Source: Ignelater luminosus
Taxonomy: Eukaryota; Arthropoda; Insecta; Coleoptera; Elateridae
Direction of reading: 5' to 3'
Assembly (NCBI GenBank): GCA_011009095.1
Contig: VTPC01091034.1
Coordinates: forward strand, 128,405-192,404
Length of the DNA: 64,000 nt
Part shown: in pieces, positions 44,901 to 53,110 of the stretch
Position numbering within the stretch: position 1 is the stretch's first letter
How the letters are laid out: each line of letters opens with the position of its first letter
Notes under the pieces: model-generated
Told to the model about the DNA's origin: nothing
What the model saw: only the letters and a program-made list of their open reading frames with translations
Databases searched by the model: none
Position numbers and translations under genes: made by a program

Positions 44901-47900
44901 CTGCTTAGTGATAATGTTAAAACACTTTCCAGTGCTTGTGATGGTATAAACAATGATGCCTTAGTTATTAGGAATTTAATCGAGGTAAGTGTTTAATGTT
45001 TTATTTTTTCTGAATTACTGGATATTTATTAATTATTTGTAGTCGGCTAATGTGGGTGATATTGGATTACTAATGCAACATATTATTACTGTAATTGAAC
45101 AATTGTGTCAGCAATTGAAACAAGTAAAACGAAGGCTTCCACTTGATCCAAATATTACTAATTTAGGTCTAAATAAGGAAATATTTGAAAACTTGTATCA
45201 ATGTTACCAGCATGCTGGTAAAATCCTGAAAACTCTACAGGATGTTGTTAAAAATGCTGTGCAAACTGTAACAACTAGTGGAGGTATGATCATTATTATC
45301 ATTTTCTTTACTTTACAGGACCAAATCTACAAAATGAGTTTTCCCATATTTTCCTTTTTTGTTTGCAATCTATCATTATCCAGTGTTGACAACTCTCTTC
45401 TTAATTTAAAATTTATCATAGATTGTCTTTTAATTAGTTATAACACAGAGAAATTAATATAAGTAGAGCAACAATTGCAATATTTTAAATGTAACCAAAA
45501 AACGTATCGCATATCAGGCGGCGATATACTTAGCCATCTATAGGAGGGTACAAAAAGCTTAACAGTATCTTTTCACACCTAAAACTACAGTTTGCAATAC
45601 ATTTAATAGAAAAATGTTATAAAACAGAAAAAGGTGTTATTTATGATGCCAGTAATGCCAATTCGAGATCAGTCAAAACATGGATGAATGAAATCTGATA
45701 CATTTGCATGTGTACAATGAAGTTCTTAATTATTAATTTAAGTGCTTGACTAAACTAAGGATTAGGACTTGAGATTTTTGTTAAGGAAAAATTCTATAAT
45801 TATCATTTTGAACGCCTATAGAGATAATGCCAATTACATTAATTAGAAAAATAAACTTTTGTTTAATCTATGTCTATAAGATAAATGTACGAATTCCAGT
45901 TAAGTGATTCAGCTGTTAGACTATGCTGGTTGGTTTGGTAATGCTGCACTTCTACTAGATATGTAAATAATTGTAACATGTAGTTTGTAGTACGTATGTT
46001 AAAGTCATCGCTTTTATTTCATTGCAACAATTGTTTTGCTATAAAAAACGAAATCATCATTCTAGACGTTTAGATACTTTTTTAATTTGCTTACTTCTTT
46101 CTTAGAATAGCGTTTTTAAAAACAATTTTGAGATTTCAGTAATAGATGGATTTGTTAAGATTTTCTTTTGATGCATTTTATATTAAAAATAAGTAAAGTA
46201 ATGTACAGGGTTGTCCCCAGATCGACTTAACAATAGGTGTGAAAGACAAAAGATTTTTGAGTTGAGATTTGAGCTTGTGGGAATCGGCCTTGCTTGATTA
46301 GAAATTAACTTGCGCCATATTTTTATTTTTGAAAAATCAAGCAGGCTTTGCTAGGTATCAAAAACTTATTTTTGTGTCGGTAAAGTACGTTTTCCGTGAG
46401 ATATATTGAAAACTTTTATAAGTAAGAGTTGTTCAGAATGCAAATCTATGCCTACATACCAAATTTGAAAACAATTGGAACGGTTTGATTTTTTAACTTT
46501 TATATTTTACAGATACAGATAAAGGTCTTTCTCATGAAAAAATGAAAGACCTCGCTATTAATGCAAGTGATAAAGTTTATGAACAAGACGATTTAGGGCC
46601 AGTGCAAAGTATTAAGAATTCTCTAGGTTTTATACTAACGCAAATAACACAAGTATCTCAATTCCTTCAAGACAATGAGTACAATATAACTACGAGCAAC
46701 AAGAATGAAGAGAAGGTAAATTTGTAAATCTTATTTGCTTTTAAATATCTAATTGAATTCTTTTATTTTTTAGGCATTACCACCGATTCAGATCCGTTCT
46801 AAGGTTGTTAAGAAAGAGTTGGAAGAAACTAAAACACTGACTAGTAAATTAGAAAATAAAGAATCAGATATTAAAGAACTTAGAAAGGTTCTGAAAGAGA
46901 AACAAGAACAGCTATCAGAAATGACAATAAGGAAAGAGTTGGCTGAAAAGAAATTAGGAAATGTCAATAAAGATTATGAATTAACTATAGAAAAACTACA
47001 AAGAAAACTAGAAGAAGCGCATAATCATTATAAAAAGAAAGAGAAGGAATTTGAAGAAACCTTGGATCATCTTCAAAGTGATATCGATTCTCTTGAAAGT
47101 GAAAAGGGCGAAATGAAAGAGAAATTGAAGGTTTATTCTAAGAAATCTATCATAGAAGGCATAGTAGCCAAGAGTACTTCCGGTATTTATAAAATTATAA
47201 CATGTACTTACAGATACTATCACTTATCTTTTTAGGTTCTCAATTGTCATCATTGCAATCATTAGGACCAAACTTACCAGCTGTTGTGAGAGATTCCCCG
47301 TTACTTATGCAAGAAATAGATAGTTTACGTAAGCTATTCCATTCTGAACATGAGCAGAGGATTAATTTGCAAAATGAACGAATGATCAAACAATTGAATT
47401 CTCTTAAACCTTTGCCAACATTCAAAAATAAACCAGATGAAGTGCTGGATTCTCTCTTTAAAGAGGGTGCTGCTCTTAAACAGGTGATTACAATAACTTT
47501 CTTTAAGAGTTACACTTATTATAAATTGTTTTCTTTTAGGAAATTCTAATGACATTGGCTACACCCAAATTCCCTCAATTATATAAAGTAAAAGCTGGTA
47601 ATGGACCGAGTGCATGGGAGAAACATTTTGCTGAAGAAAGAGATAAAATGTTGAGTTTAAAACGTCGTGCTGAAAATTTCAAAGTTAAAGTTGCAGCCGA
47701 GATAATAAAAAGGAAATTTGGTGGACAGATTGAAACTGATTTTACTGTATTTCCTACAATAGAAATGAGCAAGGTGGGTATTTTTATAAATGTAAAATAT
47801 GCTTGAATTTCTCAATTTTATTATCCGTTTTAGGCAATCAATGAAAGTAAACCGGTGAAGATTGGATCGGTACAGATCCCAAAATGCTATTTACCAGAAA

Positions 47901-47977
47901 ATGAAAAAGGCAGAATAATTAATTTAGAATTAGATTTTGAGAATTTACAAAAATTGGTAGAAACTTTAATACATTAA
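25926..47977 (+). CDS. DCTN1: Dynactin subunit 1 (p150/Glued), complete
   Basis: This is the largest dynactin subunit. It binds microtubule plus ends through an N-terminal CAP-Gly domain and binds dynein intermediate chain through CC1, so it supports dynein-driven transport and spindle function. Exons: 25926-26099, 26151-26275, 26354-26380, 26564-26617, 26795-26969, 38949-39179, 43179-43467, 43524-43984, 44038-44344, 44402-44592, 44658-44984, 45043-45283, 46513-46715, 46774-47182, 47236-47483, 47540-47773, 47834-47977. All have GT..AG borders; the total of 3,840 nt is in frame, giving 1,279 residues, close to vertebrate and fly p150. Residues about 1-75 are CAP-Gly (GKNNG signature), 100-185 a basic Ser/Arg linker, 200-530 CC1, 530-930 the intercoil domain, 935-1060 CC2, and the rest the C-terminal domain. 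[13 protein letters not shown] at 25926 is the family start; the open frame runs further upstream but without family sequence. Intron 5 is about 12 kb. Confidence 0.97.
26354..26380 (+). CDS. DCTN1: DCTN1 27-nt microexon
   Basis: The microexon lies between an acceptor (GCTAG, ending 26353) and a consensus donor (GTAAGT, 26381). It is 27 nt long and phase-neutral, encoding roughly VGTKTKPT, lysine-containing. It can be included or skipped without changing the frame. Human p150 likewise has small alternatively spliced exons in this basic region that tune microtubule affinity. Confidence 0.75.
26564..26617 (+). CDS. DCTN1: DCTN1 54-nt basic cassette exon
   Basis: The acceptor is GGACAG ending at 26563 and the donor GTATTA starts at 26618. 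The 54-nt, phase-neutral exon encodes a basic stretch ([17 protein letters not shown]). Like the microexon before it, it can be omitted without a frameshift, so up to four versions of the linker are possible. Confidence 0.8.
26795..26969 (+). CDS. DCTN1: DCTN1 exon 5: Ser/Arg linker with tandem SRQSLAG heptads
   Basis: The acceptor is CAATAG ending at 26794 and the donor GTAAAT starts at 26970. The exon encodes SRISLAS followed by three 7-residue repeats of the type [14 protein letters not shown], then SRSHLAS, and ends PKRASFIE. The DNA is a 21-bp minisatellite-like repeat. The linker is basic and serine-rich with potential kinase sites. Confidence 0.9.
28280..28980 (+). pseudogene. Decayed DDE transposase fragment
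   Basis: Conceptual translation in shifting frames gives pieces typical of an insect DDE-type (mariner/IS630-like) transposase: a helix-turn-helix end resembling [19 protein letters not shown], then [19 protein letters not shown] (first catalytic acidic region), CPKRGCLDG, and later a stretch around SRTVPNHE and LEPPYWNF. Several stops and frameshifts interrupt it. No element ends were found. Confidence 0.55.
30047..31828 (-). pseudogene. Decayed copy of an insect multicopy gene of unknown function
   Basis: Reading the - strand from 31828 downward gives an N-terminal basic segment ([15 protein letters not shown] ... [12 protein letters not shown]). A middle segment follows near 31390-31180 ([22 protein letters not shown] ... 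PHDVCTVF). A later segment lies near 30685-30550 ([11 protein letters not shown] ... [12 protein letters not shown]), then a C-terminal piece (30349-30047) with [15 protein letters not shown]. The order matches a repetitive uncharacterised protein family seen many times in insect genomes. Stops and frameshifts separate the pieces. About 460 bp of AT-rich sequence unrelated to it (about 30690-31150) appears inserted. It is not functional. Confidence 0.55.
32650..32822 (+). repeat. Dispersed repeat, inverted relative to 2903-3115
   Basis: This is the partner of the repeat upstream of paxillin. Shared phrases are GATGATCAC (read inverted), a TCTCTAAATCTGAATATTTATA-like block, ACTAGTTTTTTAAA and TGTTTTTCTCCAAT. 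Confidence 0.6.
32955..33790 (+). repeat. Dispersed repeat, copy A (same as 45440-46200)
   Basis: About 0.8 kb is shared in direct orientation with 45440-46200, in intron 12 of the same gene. Landmarks present in both are TTAATATAAGTAGAG, GGCGATATACTTAGCCATC, CACCTAAAACT and CTGCACTTCTACTA. No coding potential was seen; the two are diverged copies of one interspersed element. Confidence 0.8.
33945..34780. repeat. Inverted pair of Tc-like transposon 5' regions
   Basis: 33945 to about 34240 matches the inverse of about 34500-34780, giving arms of about 250-290 bp. The outer ends resemble GGACAGAAGACTATC and its inverse. Both arms contain an untranslated leader, then a helix-turn-helix-like coding piece ([11 protein letters not shown] on the - strand, [11 protein letters not shown] on the + strand). 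The - strand arm continues for some 60 codons ([12 protein letters not shown]) before breaking down. It is a head-to-head duplication or foldback of a Tc1-like element, inactive. Confidence 0.65.
34781..38863. other. Intron 5 remainder, nothing recognised
   Basis: The DNA is AT-rich. There is a short low-complexity patch of CATTCCC-like phrases at about 35370-35520. The minus-strand frame at 36026-36247 is cysteine-rich but has no splice context or family likeness. Confidence 0.5.
38864..38893. repeat. (TTA)n microsatellite
   Basis: About ten TTA units lie 55 bp upstream of DCTN1 exon 6, just before its acceptor region. Confidence 0.9.
38949..39179 (+). CDS. DCTN1: DCTN1 exon 6: start of CC1
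   Basis: The acceptor is ATTGCAG ending at 38948 and the donor GTACAT starts at 39180. The 77-codon, phase-neutral exon begins [15 protein letters not shown] and enters the first coiled coil ([16 protein letters not shown], heptad-patterned, K/E-rich). CC1 is the region that binds the dynein intermediate chain and the Arp1 filament. Confidence 0.95.
41928..41953. repeat. (GA)n microsatellite
   Basis: About thirteen uninterrupted GA units follow an A-run. Confidence 0.9.
42118..42652. mobile_element. Foldback miniature element with about 140-bp inverted repeats
   Basis: The 535-bp segment begins TACAGGATATTTTGGAAGG and ends with the inverse of TACAGGATGGTGTTTTGGAA. About 140 bp at each end pair as inverted repeats; shared phrases include AATAAGAAAAATAAACC and TCTCAACTGTTATGGA. 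TA flanks each end. No protein is encoded. Confidence 0.75.
43179..43984 (+). CDS. DCTN1: DCTN1 exons 7-8: main CC1 coiled coil
   Basis: Exon 7 (43179-43467) and exon 8 (43524-43984) encode about 250 residues of almost uninterrupted heptads, rich in E, K, L and Q, with the conserved segment [21 protein letters not shown] (here [18 protein letters not shown]) and [13 protein letters not shown] sequence ([12 protein letters not shown]). The short 56-bp intron has consensus ends. Confidence 0.95.
44038..45283 (+). CDS. DCTN1: DCTN1 exons 9-12: intercoil (dynein-associated) domain
   Basis: Exons 44038-44344, 44402-44592, 44658-44984 and 45043-45283 encode the globular intercoil region. It starts [18 protein letters not shown], then [14 protein letters not shown] ([11 protein letters not shown]) and [15 protein letters not shown], both hallmark p150 phrases, then an alpha-helical repeat region ([19 protein letters not shown]). 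All phases are consistent. Confidence 0.94.
45440..46200 (+). repeat. Dispersed repeat, copy B (same as 32955-33790)
   Basis: This is a diverged direct copy of the intron-5 repeat, here within intron 12 (45284-46512). The two share the TTAATATAAGTAGAG start and the CTGCACTTCTACTA phrase. Confidence 0.8.
46513..47977 (+). CDS. DCTN1: DCTN1 exons 13-17: CC2 and C-terminal domain
   Basis: Exons 46513-46715, 46774-47182, 47236-47483, 47540-47773 and 47834-47977 follow. The second exon encodes CC2 (about residues 936-1070, [16 protein letters not shown] onward). The last three carry the C-terminal domain ([30 protein letters not shown]) that anchors in the dynactin shoulder. The gene ends ...LVETLIH, TAA at 47975-47977. 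Confidence 0.95.
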
Positions 47978-48152
47978 CTAAAAGTATTAAATATCAGCTT
48001 TAATTTTTCTTCTTAATACTTATTTAAACTTGTTATTATTTATTTAATTGTTTAAATTATTTTGCTTATTTTTTAATATGAATCTAGTTACATATACTAA
48101 TATTTAATTAGGAAATTTATGGTTGTCTCAAATCTTCTGCTTTAATAATAAA
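47978..48152 (+). terminator. DCTN1 3' UTR and poly(A) signal
   Basis: AATAAA at 48147-48152 lies 170 bp after the stop and is followed by T-rich DNA (48168-48190). Confidence 0.55.
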
Positions 48153-49439
48153 CAAAAGATTTTAACGATTTTTTTCTTGTTCTTTTTTTTAATAAGGTGA
48201 ATACAGTAGAACCTTGTTAAGTCAGATCAATTGGGACCAGAACCAATCCAACATAAAGAAAATCCGAGTTAGACTGAGAATGTGGAAGAAAATATTGCAA
48301 GACAACATACTTAAGTACAAGAGTTTCCTTTATATTGTTCCTAAATTGGTCTGGGTTACCTGGAGATCTGACTTAATGAGGTGCTACTGTAGTTGAAAAA
48401 GTAGTATCTAAAAACATTTCAGGTAAGATCAGTACTAGGTGTTTGCTTGCTGTCCCTTTCCTTATTTCTTTTTTAAAATAAATTCTATCATTGTTATTTT
48501 TATTAAGAATAAATGTTTAATTTGGAGATTTTTCATTTTCATTGAGTTTGAAGAAAGAAATAATCTTATGTACATTAAAAAACTATGCATGACCATTAGT
48601 CAGCAACACATATTCAGCACTTGCCATTTCAGTTCATGAATATGGGTATACAAATGTATTACTTAGACAAGGCAATGCGTCTCATTGGCGCAGAAACAAA
48701 ACTGTTTGTTCAAGTTCATTTTGCAAATCAGTGTGTGCTATGCATTGCATTGACGTTTGTCTGTTTGCAATTTGATCTTCTATTTTGTTTTGTTTTGTTT
48801 GTGATACGCCTATGGCGACATACATTCGCGTCGGTTTTGATGATTCACACTGCCTTCTCTAACTGATACATTTTTACATATCATCTTCAAGGGCATAAAT
48901 AAACAAGTTGTTATGATAACCAGCTAACTTGATGTAAATTCAACCAGAATTATGATCTTCACTCTTTACTCAACATTTGTAGCAACGACGATCTTATAAG
49001 ATCAGTGCTCATTCTTTAAAGGTACTTCGCGTTTGTGTTTGTAAATTCAAACGTTTCCAATACACCTAGTTTTCGTTTATTATTGCAAGAGAGTAAGAAT
49101 GTTATGCAGTTGTTTGTGGTCATAGGGTAATTATTTTCTAATGAGGTTTTGCATAATTGGATTCGTCTGGGTGTTTGGGCCTCTAACAACGTACATGTTC
49201 TTTGTACCTAACTTCAAAATTTCCAAGTGTTTGACCCATGGTTTGACCAATGTATACAGAGTTGTAGAATGAACAGTTTAATTTGTAAATTTCCAATTTC
49301 ATAATATTGTGTGTTGTGTCTTTAGCATTGAATAAGATTCTTATAGGCATGAATTTATAAGTGAAATTGTGGTTTTATTATTATAATTTTATTAACACGG
49401 AGTTCCGCAATAGTATTGTGTAATATTTAGCTCTTAGCA
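48153..49439. other. Intergenic DNA downstream of DCTN1
   Basis: No gene was seen. Near 48210-48400 is a stretch with phrases such as GAACCTTGTTAAGTC and TCTGACTTAATGAGG, reminiscent of a miniature element's inverted ends. The duplicated block 48650-48880 lies within. Confidence 0.5.
48650..48880 (+). repeat. Duplicated 0.23-kb block, copy 1
   Basis: This block matches 50455-50690 in the same orientation, about 1.8 kb downstream. Shared phrases are GCGCAGAAA, AAAACTGTTTG, CAGTGTGTGCTA or CGGTGTGTGCTA, TGTCTGTTTGCA-like sequence and ACATACATTCGCGTCG. Open frames in both are not conserved. It is probably an interspersed element. Confidence 0.75.
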
Positions 49440-50450
49440 AATAAGGTGAAACATGACTTTCAACCATTGCAGGTGACCCTTTGGAGAGAGTCCGACCTGT
49501 GACTGTATTTAACATTCTTAGAAAGGTCAATGATGGGAGAAGCCTGACCTCGGGTCACCTCAGGTGAGGATATTTAGCTCTTTTAGAAGATAGATGGCGG
49601 CCAAGTCCTACTTTGAGCCATCATAAGGTGGCTCCTTGGAGGGCGTAGCCTGACTCGTTTCCGCACTTAGCATTTTTAAGAAGGTCAATGGAGGGAAAGC
49701 CTGACCTTGGGCTATCGCAGGTAGCATGTGGAATATTTAACTCTTGTAGCATGTGGAGTATTTAACTCTTTTAGTAGGTTGGCAGGCTTAGCTTGAACCA
49801 TGTTCGTAGAATTAGAGAACAAACTCCTACCTTAGACCCAGCTCTCTTAGAAGTTTGATGGAGGACTAAGTCCGATCTTAAGCCACTGCAGGGGGGCCTT
49901 TTGGAAGCCGTAGTCCAACCCGTGTTCATATTTAACATTCTTAATAAGGTCAGTGGAAGTAGAAACCCGAGGTAGGGCTAGAATATGTAATTGTCTTTGA
50001 AGGTAGACGAAGGAGGAAGCCCGACTTTGAACTCCTTCAGGTGGCCCGTTTAGTGGGCGTATCCTGAATCATGTTGATATTTAACATTCCTGAGAAGGAA
50101 AATAGTGAGGAAACCCTGACCGTGGACCACTACAAGAGATTTTTAAAATACTTCGCTCTCTTAGAAGGTCGGTAGAGGGCGAAGCCTGACGTTGGATCAT
50201 TGCAGGTGGCCCTTCGAAGGATTCTCATGATCAGTAAAGAGAGAAGCCCAACCTCGGATTATCACAGCCAGACCGTTGACCGTCGCTTGTGTCTTGTTGG
50301 GATATCTAACTCTTAGAAAGTTGATAGATGTCAAAGTCCGACCCATTTTCGTATTTAGAGTTCTTAGAAGGGCCAGAGGAAATAAAAGCCCAAGCTCAGA
50401 CCACCGCAGGTGGCCTGTGGTATGTTTAGCTTTCCTAGAAGGTAAAACTG
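49440..50450 (+). repeat. Diverged tandem array, part 1
   Basis: About 1 kb is composed of strongly diverged repeats. Each unit has the pattern: ATTTAGCTCTCTTAGAAGGT, then GATGGAGGG.GAAGCC.GACC, then GCCACCGCAGGTGGCC, then TTGGAGGGCGTAGCCTGACC, then ATTTA.CATTCTTA.AAGGTCA. The full period is roughly 170-200 bp, built of two similar halves. The core CCACCGCAGGTGG is palindromic. It is GC-richer than its surroundings, and no conserved open frame spans the units. Confidence 0.75.
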
Positions 50451-50454
50451 TATT

Positions 50455-50690
50455 AGTTAGAGAAGACAGTGTGACTCATCAGCGCAGAAATTCAAAACTG
50501 TTTGGTCGAGTTCATTTTGAAAATCGGTGTGTGCTACGCATTGTATTGACGTTCGTCTGTTTGCACATGTGTCTGCAATTTGCTCTTCTGTCTTGTTTCG
50601 CTTGTGATACTACGCCTATGGCAACATACATTCGCGTCGTTTCTGATGATTTACACTGTATTCTTTAACTAATACATTTTTAGATTAAAC
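50455..50690 (+). repeat. Duplicated 0.23-kb block, copy 2
   Basis: This direct copy of 48650-48880 interrupts the diverged tandem array. Confidence 0.75.
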
Positions 50691-50815
50691 ACGAAGCCCA
50701 AGCAGGCGTGGAGGGTGTGCGGGCGGCGCGTTCAAGGGGGCGTCAAATACAGCGATCTCGTCAGATCCATATTCATTTTCATTAATTAGTACAGCATTAT
50801 GAAAGACGTTTACTT

Positions 50816-51076
50816 TAGGGTGACCATTCGTCCCGGATTAAATCCCCGTGTCCCGGAAAATGTCCCGAATTAGATAATTCATCATATCATGTGAATATTA
50901 TAATTTATTTAAATAAATATTATATAAAATGAAAATTTTTTTAATAAATTTCTGTTTTAAAATGACACTAAAGGATTTTTTCAAAAAAAATTTCCACGCC
51001 CACGTATTTACGTGTGCTTCGCACGCAATGGACGCTCTCTGTCCCGCATTATGTTACGATAAAAATGGTCACCCTA
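50816..51076. mobile_element. 261-bp hAT miniature element, perfect 8-bp target duplication
   Basis: It begins TAGGGTGACCATTCGTCCCGG and ends with the inverse of TAGGGTGACCATTTTTATCG. Flanking direct repeats are identical (GTTTACTT at 50808-50815 and 51077-51084). The interior is AT-rich and non-coding. The 8-bp duplication and the terminal sequence fit hAT. Confidence 0.9.
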
Positions 51077-51309
51077 GTTTACTTGTTATGACAATATTTT
51101 TTTCTCCGTTGCATGCATTGTCTCGCAATTTTTATTTTTTAATTATCTCATGACAACGCCATCCATTGGCATCTATCGGAATTAAGCGAAACATCTGCAG
51201 GTTCGAACCACCTTAACAAAAGTAGGTACAATGAATGAGTGAAAGCCGGACGTTTGCACGCGGGCGTTCAGGCCAAAGATATTATATACTTGGGCAGATG
51301 CAGAATTGT

Positions 51310-51560
51310 GTTTCAAGGTTGAGGCAAACATCTTTATGGGTGAAGGACAAGCGGGGCGGGAAATTTCACCGTAAAGACCACGCGTGCGCAAAAGTGATGT
51401 TCAAAATAACACGTCCGAAACATTTAAACCATTTTTAATTGTCACGTGCAACTTCTCAATTTCCGTAATTCACGCAAACTCGTCGCGCAGGCGTGGTCTT
51501 TACGATACTTCTTTCCTACGCAACTGCCCCTTACCAATAAGTATGTTTGCCTCAACTGAT
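51310..51560. repeat. Short foldback (arms about 75 bp)
   Basis: TTGAGGCAAACATCTTTATGG (51319 onward) through GTAAAGACCACGCGTGCGC pairs with the inverse at about 51480-51560 (TTGAGGCAAACATACTTATTGG and GTAAAGACCACGCCTGCGC). About 85 bp separate the arms. Its origin is unknown. Confidence 0.65.
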
Positions 51561-51609
51561 TACATGCGCCTGAATATACATACAATCCGGTATCTATTAC
51601 GACGTAATA

Positions 51610-53110
51610 TGTAATATCTTTGGTTCAGGAGGATAGCGGAAGGCCTGAGCCCATCCTTGTGTCACGGCAGATACCCCATCTGGTGAGCGTAACCTGGACC
51701 GTCCACATTAAAAACATCGAATTACTTTGATCGAAAGATAAAAAAATCGAAATTAATTTGGTCGAAAATCAATACTGCTTTTCAAATTTGCTAAAATAAA
51801 AGGAAATTGTTTACGTTTCTTTATTGAATGCATCTTGTTCGCTGTTAATTTTGATAGATGTGTCATTTGTGCTTATTTCTTGAAATGGATAATTTACAAT
51901 TCTTTATTACGAACAAGAACGCAGAAAAATTAATATTGAATCGATCTCTACAATACAAAAAAAAAGAAAATAAACAAAAGTTGTTGAGGAAGTGTGCTGA
52001 GTATAAGAAATTTCATTGTAAAGGTCTTGTCCGTATCGTCAATGGTGTGGTAACGCTGGTGGTAATGTGGCAGTGAAGGTTAATCTTAGAGTTCGATTTT
52101 TTTTTGTATGATCAATTTGTTTTCGATCAAATTCATTTGATCTTTTGAACTAAATTCACCTGAACAATGTTCATATCTAGCGTTTCTTATGAAGGTTACT
52201 GGATGGCGAGGCCGGACCTTGGGCTTTAATTCTGTACAATATTTATCTCTCTTAGAAGGTTAGTGAAGAGCGTAGTCCGACCCATGTCCATATTTGGCAT
52301 TCAGTGGTGAGAGAAATCTTACCTTAAACCACCGCAGGTGACCCGTGGGATGGGTCTATGACGTTTTGTTGTCGCCGTTAGGACGCAACCATTTGGGGGT
52401 GAGGCCAAAATTTTGTATTTTCTTTTATAATGGGATTACCAGAAAATCCTAAGTTTAACCGAGTAATTCTCAGTTTCAATTCAACGAAGGAATTTGTACT
52501 ATTTTGTTTGTCCAAATGACCTGGCTTCCTGTGGGATATCTAGCTTTCTTAAAAGATTGATGAAAGACGAAGTCAAACCTTGAGTCATCATAGGTGGTTC
52601 GTTGGGAGGTGCACCCTGAACCATCTTCGGATTTAGCATCTTTAAGAAGATTAGTAGAGGGAGAAGCCCGTCCTTGGCCCATTGCTATGTTCTGTAAAAT
52701 GTTTAGTTCTCTTAGAAGGTAAATAAAGAGCGAAACTTAATTTCAAACTGCCGCAGGAGACCCGTTGGAAGGCGTTACCTGAACCATGCTTGTATTTAGC
52801 ATTCTTAAAGTGATAACCGGGCAAAGCCCGGCTTTGAGTCACCGTAAGGGTCCTATGGAATATCTAGCTCTCTTAGAAGGTTGATGGAGAGGGAAGTCCC
52901 ATTTCGAGCCACCGTAAGTGGCCCATTGGAGGGCGTAGATCGATCAGTATCTGTATTTAGCATTATTAAAACGGTCAATGGAGGGAGAAGACCTTGAACC
53001 AACGCGGGCGGCTTGTGGTATATCTAGCTCTCTTGTGTACCTTGTTTGTAATTAGTTGTCTGAGAAAATTAATGGAAGGCGGAGCCTGACCTGTTTTCAA
53101 ATATAGGGGA
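51610..53110 (+). repeat. Diverged tandem array, part 2
   Basis: This is the same repeat family as 49440-50450, with unit landmarks at 52235-52290, 52520-52640, 52650-52760, 52850-52960 and 53010-53100. It is interrupted around 51690-52170 by unrelated AT-rich DNA. Together with part 1 it was probably one array of 3 kb or more. Confidence 0.75.

Noticed and set aside
51190..51215. GGTTCGAACC, a perfect-looking polymerase III B box
   Set aside because: No A box at the right distance, and neighbouring bases do not form a T stem; treated as chance.
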